A stretch of DNA of 64,000 nt from Frankineae bacterium MT45 (GTDB lineage Bacteria; Actinomycetota; Actinomycetes; Mycobacteriales; Jatrophihabitantaceae). Location: contig LT629697.1 of assembly GCA_900100325.1 (NCBI GenBank), positions 186,001 through 250,000 on the forward strand. Direction: 5' to 3'. Positions 16,253-23,709 of this stretch are shown one piece after another (the stretch's first letter is position 1; each line of letters begins with the position of its first letter). The notes below the pieces were generated by a model, which saw nothing but the letters and a program-made list of their open reading frames with translations, ran no database searches and had not been told where the DNA came from. Position numbers and translations under genes: made by a program.

Positions 16253-17887
16253 TCAGGCGTTGGGCGCCGGGACGACGACCGGAGCATCCAGTCGAGCCAG
16301 GTGATCGGCCAGCCGCAGCGCCAGGGCGGCGATCGTCATCGTCGGGAAGTTGCTCCCGCCGGTGGGGAAGACCGAACTGCCGGCGATGAAGAGGTTCTGC
16401 ACTCCGTGCACCCGGCAGTCGCGGTCGACCACACCGAGTTCCGGTGATTCATGCATCCTCGTCGTCCCCATGTGATGCACGTGGTGCACCGTCCCGCTCA
16501 GCGCGCGCGTCCAGTCGGACTCCTCGAGCCCGTCGATATCGGCGACTCCGGCGCGGGCCAGAGCCTCAGCGACCAGGGCGGCCGTCCGCCGGAGGGTTCG
16601 CTCAGCGGCCTCGCTGACCTCCCAGTCGACGTGCGCCCGCGGCACCCCGAGTGCGTCCCGGACGGCCGACAAGGTGACCCGGTTCCTCGGATCGGGTGCC
16701 TGCTCGGCGACGATCTCCAGGCGGGTCTCGCGGACCCGTCGCCGGCTCGTCGGAATCAGCCTCGACCCGGCGAAGGCCGCGGCCTCCGTCGAGCGAAGGA
16801 TCTGCGAGAGCTCCCTCAGGTCAGCCCTACTGACGCTTCGGGTGTCCCTGCGGACGCGGTAGAAGCGGGCCAGCGCCTCCTGCCCCTGCGTTCCTTCGCC
16901 GACCAGGTTCGTCCAGAAGGACGTGCGAGCGGAGAGAAGTTCCTCGCGGGCAAGGACTTCAGGGCTCAGCACGAACGCGGCGGCGACCGACGTCCCGTGG
17001 GCGGCAACGATGGACGATCGATTCTGATGCCTAACGTCGTAGAGCAGGTTGTGGCGATACCCGTCGCGGAGGCTGACCCGCCCGACGATCACCCGCGGGT
17101 GGTCCATGAAGTAGCGCCCGACGAGGTCGTTGCGGTTGCCGATGCCCTCCGGACGAGTCCTCGCTGAGGCGAGCAGCAGCCTGGCGTTCTCGATGCCCCC
17201 GGTCGCCAGCACATAGCGACGGGCCTGCGCGCGCACCTGCCGTCCCGACAATGTGCGCAGCACCAGGCCGGTGACCTGACCACCGTCGGGCGTCGTCTCG
17301 ATCTCGGTGAGGTTCGCATTGAGGAGCACCTGCACGCGAGGATTGCTGGCAACCTCGCTGCGGTGGTGAACCCCTAACTTCGGCTCGTAGGCGAACTGGT
17401 TGAAGGAGTCGCGCAGGCCGGTCTCGTCCAGCGGGGCCCGGCGCACCTGCGGGTGCTGAATGGACGTCTCCCAGAACTCAGAGCTGTAGTCCCACGGCCC
17501 GAGGCCGAGATACTCATGGGTCCGCTGGTAGTAGGGGAGAAGGTCGGCGTAGCCAATGGGCCACCCACTGTTGGGGATCCACGGTCGCACCGCGAAGTCC
17601 TCCGGTTCCAACGGACGGCAGTAGCCGGCCCAGCAGTTACTGCTGCCGCCGAAGAAGCGAGATCGGTGGTAGTGAGCGAACTCGTAACGGTCGCCGGCGC
17701 TCGATCCCATCGAGAGGGCGTCGGTCGCCGCCGAGCGCTTCAGGTCGCCGCTCTCGACGAGTAGGACCTGCTGTCCCGCCTTGGCCAGCTCCCGGGCAAT
17801 GGCGATACCGGCGACGCCGGCACCGACAACGCAGACCTCACTGCGCAGCTGGGTGCCCGAACTCAACGAATTCGCGTCGTCGAGCAT
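16253..17887 (-). CDS. GMC-family FAD-dependent oxidoreductase
   Basis: From the ATG at 17887 the protein has 544 residues. The N-terminal Rossmann segment VCVVGAGVAGIAIARELAKAG binds FAD. GGSSNCWAGY and YVLATGGIENARLLL follow, as in GMC enzymes. The C-terminus has HHVHHMGTTRM and SSVFPTGGSNFPTMTIAALALR, the latter carrying the usual active-site His/Asn region with Asn in the second place. These enzymes oxidise alcohols, sugars or sterols. A GGAGG inside the palindrome GGAGGCCTCC lies 6 bases before the ATG and supports this start over the longer open frame to 18046. The substrate is unknown. Confidence 0.88.
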   Translation of the reverse strand: MLDDANSLSSGTQLRSEVCVVGAGVAGIAIARELAKAGQQVLLVESGDLKRSAATDALSMGSSAGDRYEFAHYHRSRFFGGSSNCWAGYCRPLEPEDFAVRPWIPNSGWPIGYADLLPYYQRTHEYLGLGPWDYSSEFWETSIQHPQVRRAPLDETGLRDSFNQFAYEPKLGVHHRSEVASNPRVQVLLNANLTEIETTPDGGQVTGLVLRTLSGRQVRAQARRYVLATGGIENARLLLASARTRPEGIGNRNDLVGRYFMDHPRVIVGRVSLRDGYRHNLLYDVRHQNRSSIVAAHGTSVAAAFVLSPEVLAREELLSARTSFWTNLVGEGTQGQEALARFYRVRRDTRSVSRADLRELSQILRSTEAAAFAGSRLIPTSRRRVRETRLEIVAEQAPDPRNRVTLSAVRDALGVPRAHVDWEVSEAAERTLRRTAALVAEALARAGVADIDGLEESDWTRALSGTVHHVHHMGTTRMHESPELGVVDRDCRVHGVQNLFIAGSSVFPTGGSNFPTMTIAALALRLADHLARLDAPVVVPAPNA

Positions 17888-18011
17888 GGGAGGCCTCCGG
17901 GCTACTGTGAAGAGATAAGTCGCTGCACAGTAGCCGCAAAGCGGCCTCACCGCTTGGTGAAGTTCTGGTGAAAATCGATCGCCACGCAAGCGGTGGCGGG
18001 AGGTCGCGACG

Positions 18012-18515
18012 CTAGTCGCCGGCTCCCTCGCACTGGGCCTTCTCAATGCGGGCCAGAGTCTTCGCGTCGATCCGGCTCAGCACCCGCCGCGAGATCTCCG
18101 ACAGGGTCGCGATCTCCTCGGGCGTCATCACGTCGACGAAGACATCGCGCACCATCTCGACGTGTCCGGGCGCGGCCCGTTCGATAGCCGCGTGACCGGC
18201 CGGCGTCAGCGCGAAGATCGTGCCGCGAGCGTCGGTGGGACACTCCCGCCGTTCGACCAGCCCGCGCTCCTGCATCCGGCGGAGCTGATGCGAGAGGCGA
18301 CTGCGGTCCCAGCTGACCCCGCGGGCGAGGTCCCGCGCCCGGAGCCCCTCGTCGGTAGCCTCGGAGAGGGGCACCAGCAGTGCATAGTCGGCTCCGGAGA
18401 GTCCAGACTCGGCGCTCAACTGCTGCTCCACGACCTGATCGAGACGCATCCACATAAGCCGGAAGGATCGCCACATACAGGCCTCCTCTTCGTTCAGCCA
18501 CCTCGGTTCGGTCAT
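18012..18515 (-). CDS. MarR-family transcriptional regulator
   Basis: From the ATG at 18515 the protein has 167 residues with a winged helix: LSGADYALLVPLSEA, then RLSHQLRRMQERGLVERRECPTD, the recognition helix and wing typical of MarR. The C-terminal helices complete the dimer interface. TATAGT lies exactly 6 bases before the ATG, so the mRNA is probably leaderless. The frame stays open to 18581, but the extra residues would lie in the promoter. It is divergent from yceI, and two matching 18-bp inverted repeats between them are likely its operators. It probably represses itself and yceI; the ligand is unknown. Confidence 0.9.
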   Translation of the reverse strand: MTEPRWLNEEEACMWRSFRLMWMRLDQVVEQQLSAESGLSGADYALLVPLSEATDEGLRARDLARGVSWDRSRLSHQLRRMQERGLVERRECPTDARGTIFALTPAGHAAIERAAPGHVEMVRDVFVDVMTPEEIATLSEISRRVLSRIDAKTLARIEKAQCEGAGD

Positions 18516-18521
18516 GTGACA

Positions 18522-18527
18522 ACTATA
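18522..18527 (-). promoter_or_regulatory. -10 element of the marR gene (leaderless)
   Basis: TATAGT on the minus strand matches five of six consensus bases and ends 6 bases before the ATG at 18515. Confidence 0.65.
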
Positions 18528-18536
18528 GCCCGAATC

Positions 18537-18554
18537 TTGTTGACACGTCATCAA
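18537..18554. promoter_or_regulatory. Candidate MarR operator 1
   Basis: TTGTTGA and TCATCAA arms (six of seven positions complementary) flank CACG. It includes a perfect TTGACA (18540–18545) that can serve as the -35 of yceI. Binding here would block both divergent promoters. Confidence 0.65.
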
Positions 18555-18566
18555 TCTCGTGTAATG

Positions 18567-18584
18567 TTGTTGACAGATCAACTA
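18567..18584. promoter_or_regulatory. Candidate MarR operator 2
   Basis: TTGTTGA and TCAACTA arms (six of seven complementary) flank CAGA. It repeats operator 1 with the same spacing. The centres are 30 bases apart, close to three helical turns, so two dimers would lie on the same DNA face. Confidence 0.65.
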
Positions 18585-18658
18585 CAAAGCCTTCGAGCGG
18601 TCAGGCTCCGTCCGCTGCCCGACCGCCACATATCACCAACAACCACTCAGGAGAAGAA

Positions 18659-19216
18659 ATGACCAGCGCAGTGAACACCCCCACCATCACCGGCGACTAC
18701 ACGATCGACGCCTCGCACACCCGCATCGGCTTCGTCGCCCGCCACGCGATGGTGACCAAGGTCCGCGGCCAGTTCGAGTCGTTCGAGGGCAGCCTGCACC
18801 TCGACCTGGAGAACCCGGCCGCCTCAAGCGCCGAGATCAGCATCGACGTCGCGAGCGTCAACACCGCCAGCGAGCAGCGCGACGGTCACCTCCGCACCAA
18901 CGACTTCTTCGACGCGCCGACGTTCCCGAAGATCACCTTCAAGTCCACCTCGGTCGAGAAGGTCAGCGACTCCGAGTACAAGGTCACCGGCGACCTCACC
19001 ATCAAGGACGTCACCAAGTCCGTCACCGTGGACTGGGAGTTCAACGGTGTCGCCACCGACCCGTACGGCAACCAGCGCGCGGGCTTCGAGGGAAAGACCA
19101 CCCTCAACCGCAGTGACTACGGCATCAACTTCAACGCCGCGCTGGACGCCGGTGGCGTGCTCGTCTCCGAGAAGATCACCCTCGAGTTCGACGTCTCCGC
19201 CATCAAGACTGTCTGA
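18659..19216 (+). CDS. YceI-family polyisoprenoid-binding protein
   Basis: A 185-residue lipocalin-like beta-barrel of the YceI family (PF04264). It opens GDYTIDASHTRIGFVARHAMVTKVRGQF in family register, then RDGHLRTNDFFDAPTFPKITFKS and NRSDYGINFNAALDAGGVLVSEKI, both highly conserved. Family members bind polyisoprenoid quinone-like lipids; many respond to stress or pH. There is no signal peptide, so the protein is cytoplasmic, as in many actinobacterial members. CAGGAGAA lies before the ATG. It is divergent from a MarR regulator with operators in between. Confidence 0.92.
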   Translation: MTSAVNTPTITGDYTIDASHTRIGFVARHAMVTKVRGQFESFEGSLHLDLENPAASSAEISIDVASVNTASEQRDGHLRTNDFFDAPTFPKITFKSTSVEKVSDSEYKVTGDLTIKDVTKSVTVDWEFNGVATDPYGNQRAGFEGKTTLNRSDYGINFNAALDAGGVLVSEKITLEFDVSAIKTV

Positions 19217-19471
19217 TCGAGGCCGCAGCTAGCGGCTCAGTATCAGCCTCAGACGGGCCTGATCCTGTTCAGAACGCGCTCTCCGGGGGGTTTGTGCGGC
19301 GAACGGGGTCAGGCCCTTCTTGATTCCTGCTGCCTTGTCACCCCAACCGCTAGGACGGTATTCGCTCGTCTAGCGCAGGTACTAGATTTCGCTAGATCCG
19401 GCGATAGGCACCCGCAGACCCCAGCGATTTCGTGGATCGGCGGTGCTGCGGGTACCCTGTCAAGGTTGTTT

Positions 19472-19510
19472 GCCCGACGTCCGACCCCTGTGTCTGATCC
19501 AACGTCGGGC
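19472..19510 (+). promoter_or_regulatory. Leader hairpin upstream of rpsF
   Basis: GCCCGACGT and ACGTCGGGC form nine base pairs closing a 21-base loop rich in CCGACCC. Autoregulatory S6:S18 leaders occur in many bacteria and expose a CCG in a structured loop. This hairpin is in the right place, but I cannot confirm the motif. Confidence 0.45.
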
Positions 19511-19519
19511 ACCCTCCTG

Positions 19520-19536
19520 CCGCAGATCGTCTGCGG
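19520..19536 (+). promoter_or_regulatory. Second leader hairpin, near the rpsF ribosome-binding site
   Basis: CCGCAGA and TCTGCGG form a seven-pair stem with a TCG loop, ending 14 bases before AGGAGG. It could affect translation initiation of rpsF. Confidence 0.45.
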
Positions 19537-19562
19537 CCGACTAGCCCATAGGAGGCCGAAGT

Positions 19563-19895
19563 ATGGCAAGCCTTACGCGCCATTACGAAGTCATGGTCAT
19601 TCTCGACCCCAACCTTGACGAGCGCACCGTTGCCCCGTCGCTGGACACGTTCCTCAGCGTCGTTCGCAATGACGGTGGCACCGTCGAGAAGGTTGATATC
19701 TGGGGGAAGCGCCGCTTCGCCTACGAGATCAACAAGCACACCGAGGGCATCTACGCCGTCATCGATCTGCAGGCTGAGCCGGCCTCCGTGCTCGAGCTCG
19801 ACCGCCAGCTGAACCTCAACGAGTCCGTGCTCCGCACCAAGGTGCTGCGTCCGACTCCGCAGAAGCCGGCAAAGATCAAGGCTGCGGCGGTCTAA
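19563..19895 (+). CDS. rpsF: 30S ribosomal protein S6
   Basis: A 110-residue S6 protein: [18 protein letters not shown] at the N-terminus, then [19 protein letters not shown] and [20 protein letters not shown], all in family register. It binds S18 in the platform of the small subunit. AGGAGG lies 7 bases before the ATG. First gene of the rpsF–ssb–rpsR–rplI operon; ssb starts 2 bases after its stop. Confidence 0.98.
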   Translation: MASLTRHYEVMVILDPNLDERTVAPSLDTFLSVVRNDGGTVEKVDIWGKRRFAYEINKHTEGIYAVIDLQAEPASVLELDRQLNLNESVLRTKVLRPTPQKPAKIKAAAV

Positions 19896-19897
19896 GG

Positions 19898-20398
19898 GTG
19901 GCCGGCGAAACCGTCATCACCGTAATCGGCAACATCACCGCCGATCCGGAGCTGCGTTTCACCCCGTCCGGGGCCGCTGTCGCCAACTTCACGGTTGCTT
20001 CGACGCCTCGCACCCTCGACAAGGCCAGCAACGAGTGGAAGGACGGCGAAGCGCTGTTCCTGCGCTGCTCGATCTGGCGCCAGGCCGCCGAGAACGTCGC
20101 CGAGTCGCTCACCCGCGGCACCCGCGTCGTCGTCACCGGTCGGCTCAAGCAGCGTTCCTATGAGACGAAGGAAGGCGAGAAGCGCACGGTCGTCGAACTC
20201 GAAGTCGATGAGATCGGCCCGTCGCTGCGCTACGCGACCGCCAAGGTGAACCGCTCGTCGCGGGGATCCGAAGGTGGTTTCGGCGGAGGGTCATCCGGTG
20301 GCTTCGGCTCCGGTGGCGGACGCTCGAACGAGCCCGCCGACGACCCATGGGGTTCCGCACCGCCGGCCGGCGGCCTGTCGGACGAACCCCCCTTCTAA
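19898..20398 (+). CDS. ssb: Single-stranded DNA-binding protein
   Basis: A 166-residue SSB. The OB fold runs from [23 protein letters not shown] to about residue 110. A Gly/Ser-rich linker follows, and the acidic tip SDEPPF recruits repair and replication partners. The GTG start at 19898 gives the VAGETVIT N-terminus seen in actinobacterial SSBs. It is coupled to rpsF (2-base gap). SSB coats single strands during replication, in keeping with dnaB downstream. Confidence 0.98.
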   Translation: MAGETVITVIGNITADPELRFTPSGAAVANFTVASTPRTLDKASNEWKDGEALFLRCSIWRQAAENVAESLTRGTRVVVTGRLKQRSYETKEGEKRTVVELEVDEIGPSLRYATAKVNRSSRGSEGGFGGGSSGGFGSGGGRSNEPADDPWGSAPPAGGLSDEPPF

Positions 20399-20434
20399 AT
20401 CTCACTTCCCAGCAAGAATTAACGGAGAATCACC

Positions 20435-20671
20435 ATGGCAAAGCCACCCATTCGTAAGCCTAAGAAGAAGTCGAACCCGCTGGTCACGGCGAAGATCGGC
20501 TACATCGATTACAAGGACACCACCCTGCTGCGCAAGTTCATCTCCGATCGCGGCAAGATCCGCGCTCGTCGGGTGACCGGCGTCAGCTCCCAGCAGCAGC
20601 GCGAGATCGCCAAGGCAATCAAGAACGCCCGCGAGATGGCCCTGCTGCCCTACACCTCGACCGCGCGCTAA
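20435..20671 (+). CDS. rpsR: 30S ribosomal protein S18
   Basis: A 78-residue S18: [20 protein letters not shown] followed by [29 protein letters not shown], the diagnostic C-terminal block. I see no CxxC zinc motif, so this is a Zn-independent (C-minus) form. A second, Zn-containing paralogue might exist elsewhere in the genome. ACGGAG precedes the ATG. It is transcribed with rpsF, ssb and rplI. Confidence 0.97.
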   Translation: MAKPPIRKPKKKSNPLVTAKIGYIDYKDTTLLRKFISDRGKIRARRVTGVSSQQQREIAKAIKNAREMALLPYTSTAR

Positions 20672-20685
20672 GGAGGACGAACAAT

Positions 20686-21132
20686 ATGAAGCTCATCCTC
20701 ACTCGCGAAGTCAGTGGTCTCGGACTCGCCGGCGACATCGTCGAGGTGGCCGACGGCTACGGCCGTAACTTCCTCGTCCCGCGCGGCGCGGCCATCCTCT
20801 GGTCCTCAGGCGCCGAGAAGCAGATCGTCCAGATCAAGCGGGCTCGTGACACCCGGGAGATCCGCGACCGCGGACACGCCCAGGAGATCAAGTCCGACCT
20901 GGAGAAGCTCTCGGTCTCGCTGGTTGCCCACGCCGGCAACGGTGGCAAGCTCTTCGGTTCGGTCACCACGGCCGACGTCGCCGCCGCGGTGAAGAAGGCT
21001 GGCGGACCGCTGCTGGACAAGAAGCGGATCAACCTGCCGGGTCACATCAAGACGGTCGGCTCGCACGTCGTCACCATCGACCTGCACCCGGACGTCGTGG
21101 CCTCGGTGCCGCTGAACGTCACCGCCGGCTAG
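20686..21132 (+). CDS. rplI: 50S ribosomal protein L9
   Basis: A 148-residue L9. The N-terminal RNA-binding domain ([33 protein letters not shown]) is joined by a long basic helix to the C-terminal domain ([20 protein letters not shown]). Length is typical. TAAGGAGG precedes the ATG at ideal spacing. Last gene of the operon, followed directly by a strong terminator. Confidence 0.98.
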   Translation: MKLILTREVSGLGLAGDIVEVADGYGRNFLVPRGAAILWSSGAEKQIVQIKRARDTREIRDRGHAQEIKSDLEKLSVSLVAHAGNGGKLFGSVTTADVAAAVKKAGGPLLDKKRINLPGHIKTVGSHVVTIDLHPDVVASVPLNVTAG

Positions 21133-21159
21133 TCTCGCTCGGCACAGAGTTCCTCGACT

Positions 21160-21200
21160 CGGCCCGGCGCTCGCTCCCAGATGGGAGTGGCGCCGGGCCG
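21160..21200 (+). terminator. Strong terminator after rplI
   Basis: CGGCCCGGCGC (21160–21170) pairs perfectly with GCGCCGGGCCG (21190–21200). A second stem CTCCC/GGGAG lies inside with loop AGAT. TTTCGCGTTT follows, so this is a good intrinsic terminator. Confidence 0.9.
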
Positions 21201-21935
21201 TTTCGCGTTTCGTAGGCAGCCCTGCCGACCGCATATGTCCTGCACCCTGCGTACGCCCGTACCCCATGCGCAGGACCTTCACCGCGTGCCCTGGGGTGGT
21301 TTACCGCGCAACCACTCCGGGTATGCCTCAGGTGCTCGACCTGAGAGCCGATTAGACAGGTACCGATTCCGGTCTGAGACTGGCGATCTGGACGAAATGC
21401 ACCGAGATCGACCAACTGAAGAGAGTCGCCCACCGCCGCCCCGCAGCAGGAGCGACTCGACATTGCGCACCAGCATGATCCCCCACAGCAGTTGAATTCG
21501 GACACCGAATCTGGACCCGATTCAACACTTGTCAAATCGACATAAAATCTGTGTTAAGGAGATTGGGCTGGTTTTCGCCTGCCTCGATCAACACGCCGAA
21601 GTATTTTTCGTCCACACCCTGAGCAGAACGCAGCCCAGCAAATCCGGGGGCTCGTGGGAAAACTTTCTTGGCGTACACAGTGTTGTCCACAACCTGTTAA
21701 CAACGTGTTTGGAAGTTGCGCACAGTCCACCCACACCGTTATCCACAGCAGCGTTTCGCAAACTCGCGGTAGGGGCATAGCGTCCTCTTCGAGACAGCGC
21801 ACCTCCGAATGGCGCTTCCCCCGCTCACGCAGCCGAGAAATTGTCAGACCCAGCGCGTAGACCAATCTGTGTCCCACAGGTTGGCTGCGGCGCCGTGTCT
21901 GAGTGCCTCAGCTACATATCGAAAGGCCCGGCTAA
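21201..21935 (+). other. A+T-richer gap between rplI and dnaB with DnaA boxes and hairpins
   Basis: No convincing gene is present. Features seen: a hairpin CTCAGGT/ACCTGAG (21327–21345), a hairpin ATTCGG/CCGAAT with loop ACA (21496–21510), a cluster of DnaA-box-like 9-mers at 21608–21747 (listed separately), and a dnaB ribosome-binding site GAAAGG at 21921–21926. A 60-base sample from 21661 is 45% G+C, well below the rest of the window. Short open frames here lack coding character. Confidence 0.65.
21683..21747 (+). promoter_or_regulatory. Pair of consensus DnaA boxes
   Basis: TTGTCCACA at 21683–21691 and TTATCCACA at 21739–21747 are both exact DnaA-box forms, 56 bases apart on the same strand. 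A one-mismatch box TCGTCCACA lies at 21608–21616, and TTGCGCACA at 21716–21724 is weaker. They could mediate DnaA control of dnaB or titrate DnaA. dnaA and dnaN are not adjacent, so a replication origin is not claimed. Confidence 0.6.
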
Positions 21936-23342
21936 GTGGTTCTCGCTGACGACACCCGCGTGTCACCGTCCTCAGCGCAGGCGCCTCGTGGGCATGCACC
22001 CACCGAGTACGACCGGACACCCCCGCAGGACATCGCAGCCGAACAGTCGGCGCTCGGCGGCATGCTACTGAGCAAGGACGCCATCGCCGACGTCATCGAG
22101 GTGCTCCGCCCCACCGACTTCTACCGCCCGGCTCACCAGGTCATCTTCGACGCCGTCCTGAACCTCTACGGACGCGGCGAGCCCGCCGACGCCGTCACCA
22201 TCTCCGCCGAGCTGACCCGCATCGGGCAGCTCGCCCGGGTCGGCGGCGCGGCCTACCTGCACACGCTCATCTCGATGGTGCCGACGGCGGCCAACGCCGG
22301 CTACTACGCCCAGATCGTGGCCGAACGCGCCACGCTGCGCCGGCTCGTCACGGCCGGCACCCGCATCGTGCAGATGGGGTACGACACGGCCTCCGGCAGC
22401 GCCGACATCGTCGGCAGCGTCGACGAGGTCGTCGACCGGGCCCAGGCCGAGGTGTACGACGTCACCGAACGGCGCACCAGCGAGGACTACGTCGTCATCG
22501 GCAGCCTGCTGGAGGCCACCCTCGATGAGGCGGAGCGCATCCAGAGCTCGGGGGGCGTCGGCCTGGGCATCCCCACCGGCTTCGCCCGCCTGGACGAGCT
22601 CACCAACGGCCTGCACCCGGGGCAGATGATCACCCTGGCCGGCCGTCCGGGTAGTGGCAAGAGCACGCTCGCCCTCGACTTCGCCCGGGCGTCAGCGATC
22701 AAGCACAAAAAGCCGACGGTCATCTTCTCCCTCGAGATGGGGAAGCTCGAGATCATGATGCGGCTCTTCTCGGCCGAGGCCACCGTGCCACTGAACAACA
22801 TGCGCTCCGGGCACATGAGCGATCAGGACTGGACGCGGATGGCCCGCCGTTCGGGTGAGATGGCCGAGGCGCCGCTCTTCATCGACGACTCGCCCAACCT
22901 CACCATGATGGAGATCCGGGCCAAGGCGCGCCGTCTGAAGCAGCGTCACGACCTGCAGATGATCGTCATCGACTATCTGCAGCTCATGACCTCGGGCAAG
23001 CGCGTCGAGTCGCGTCAGCAGGAAGTCAGCGAGTTCAGCCGGGCCATCAAATTGCTGGCCAAGGAGCTCGAGGTGCCGGTGATCGCGCTCAGCCAGCTGA
23101 ACCGTGGTCCCGAGCAGCGCACCGACAAGAAGCCGATGCTCTCTGACCTTCGTGAGTCGGGGTCCATCGAGCAGGACTCTGACCTCGTCATCCTCGTGCA
23201 CCGCGAGGACATGTACGAGAAGGAGTCGGCCCGGGCGGGCGAGGCCGACCTCATCATCGCCAAGCACCGCAACGGCCCGACGCGAACCGTGCCGGTGAGC
23301 TTTCAGGGCCATTACAGCCGTTTTATGGATATGCCGGAGTAG
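21936..23342 (+). CDS. dnaB: Replicative DNA helicase DnaB
   Basis: A 468-residue hexameric replicative helicase. The N-terminal primase-interaction domain contains DIAAEQSALGGMLLS and PTDFYRPAHQVIFDAV. The RecA-like C-terminal domain has Walker A GRPGSGKST (236–244), Walker B IVIDYLQLM and SDLRESGSIEQDSD. The frame is continuous, with no intein. The GTG start at 21936 follows GAAAGG. DnaA boxes upstream suggest replication-linked control. A strong hairpin follows downstream. Confidence 0.97.
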   Translation: MVLADDTRVSPSSAQAPRGHAPTEYDRTPPQDIAAEQSALGGMLLSKDAIADVIEVLRPTDFYRPAHQVIFDAVLNLYGRGEPADAVTISAELTRIGQLARVGGAAYLHTLISMVPTAANAGYYAQIVAERATLRRLVTAGTRIVQMGYDTASGSADIVGSVDEVVDRAQAEVYDVTERRTSEDYVVIGSLLEATLDEAERIQSSGGVGLGIPTGFARLDELTNGLHPGQMITLAGRPGSGKSTLALDFARASAIKHKKPTVIFSLEMGKLEIMMRLFSAEATVPLNNMRSGHMSDQDWTRMARRSGEMAEAPLFIDDSPNLTMMEIRAKARRLKQRHDLQMIVIDYLQLMTSGKRVESRQQEVSEFSRAIKLLAKELEVPVIALSQLNRGPEQRTDKKPMLSDLRESGSIEQDSDLVILVHREDMYEKESARAGEADLIIAKHRNGPTRTVPVSFQGHYSRFMDMPE

Positions 23343-23709
23343 CTCTGCCCAAGGATGGGCGTTCGGGGACGCGACTGAAGAGAAGCCAGATGGCTGGGGT
23401 CAACTGGACTCTTCGGTCGTATGAACCGGTTCTGACTAGGGGAAATCTGGGGGTCAGGATCGGTTCGCTGGGGGTGATGGGCCGGAGAAGGGCGATGGGG
23501 ATCGCGCTTCTCCGGCCCAAACCACGTTCCGGGGGTCCGAGGCTCGTCACTCGTTGACCGGCCGATCATTGACAGCGGGAGTTTCACTCCTCACCCTGAG
23601 CGAGGGAGGCGCCGCAGGCCGGTCGCCGTCAGGCTAAGCACGTCCGGCTCCGCCGGAGCGCCCGCGCCGCCGCCAACCCCGATCTGGCGGGCTCAACGAG
23701 GTAGGCATC
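23343..23709 (+). other. Intergenic region after dnaB
   Basis: It holds the terminator hairpin at 23479–23518 and, at its end, GAGG 8 bases before the antiporter ATG. Nothing else is evident; short open frames here lack family resemblance. Confidence 0.55.
23479..23518 (+). terminator. Strong hairpin after dnaB
   Basis: GGGCCGGAGAAG (23479–23490) pairs perfectly with CTTCTCCGGCCC (23507–23518). Inside it, GCGAT and ATCGC form a second stem around GGGG. There is no T run, but stability is very high. It likely ends the dnaB transcript. Confidence 0.75.

Larger units (their letters stand above)
19217..19562 (+). other. Intergenic region and structured leader of the rpsF operon
   Basis: No gene is visible. 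TAGATT at 19383–19388, with TTCGCT 16 bases upstream, is a weak promoter candidate that would give a leader of about 170 bases. Within it are two strong hairpins (19472–19510 and 19520–19536, listed separately). CATAGGAGG at the end is the rpsF ribosome-binding site. Confidence 0.55.

Noticed and set aside
21201-21935. Chromosomal replication origin upstream of dnaB
   Set aside because: dnaA and dnaN are not adjacent and only two exact DnaA boxes are seen, fewer than in a typical actinobacterial oriC.
21936-23342. Intein in dnaB
   Set aside because: The helicase is of normal length with continuous Walker A and B regions.
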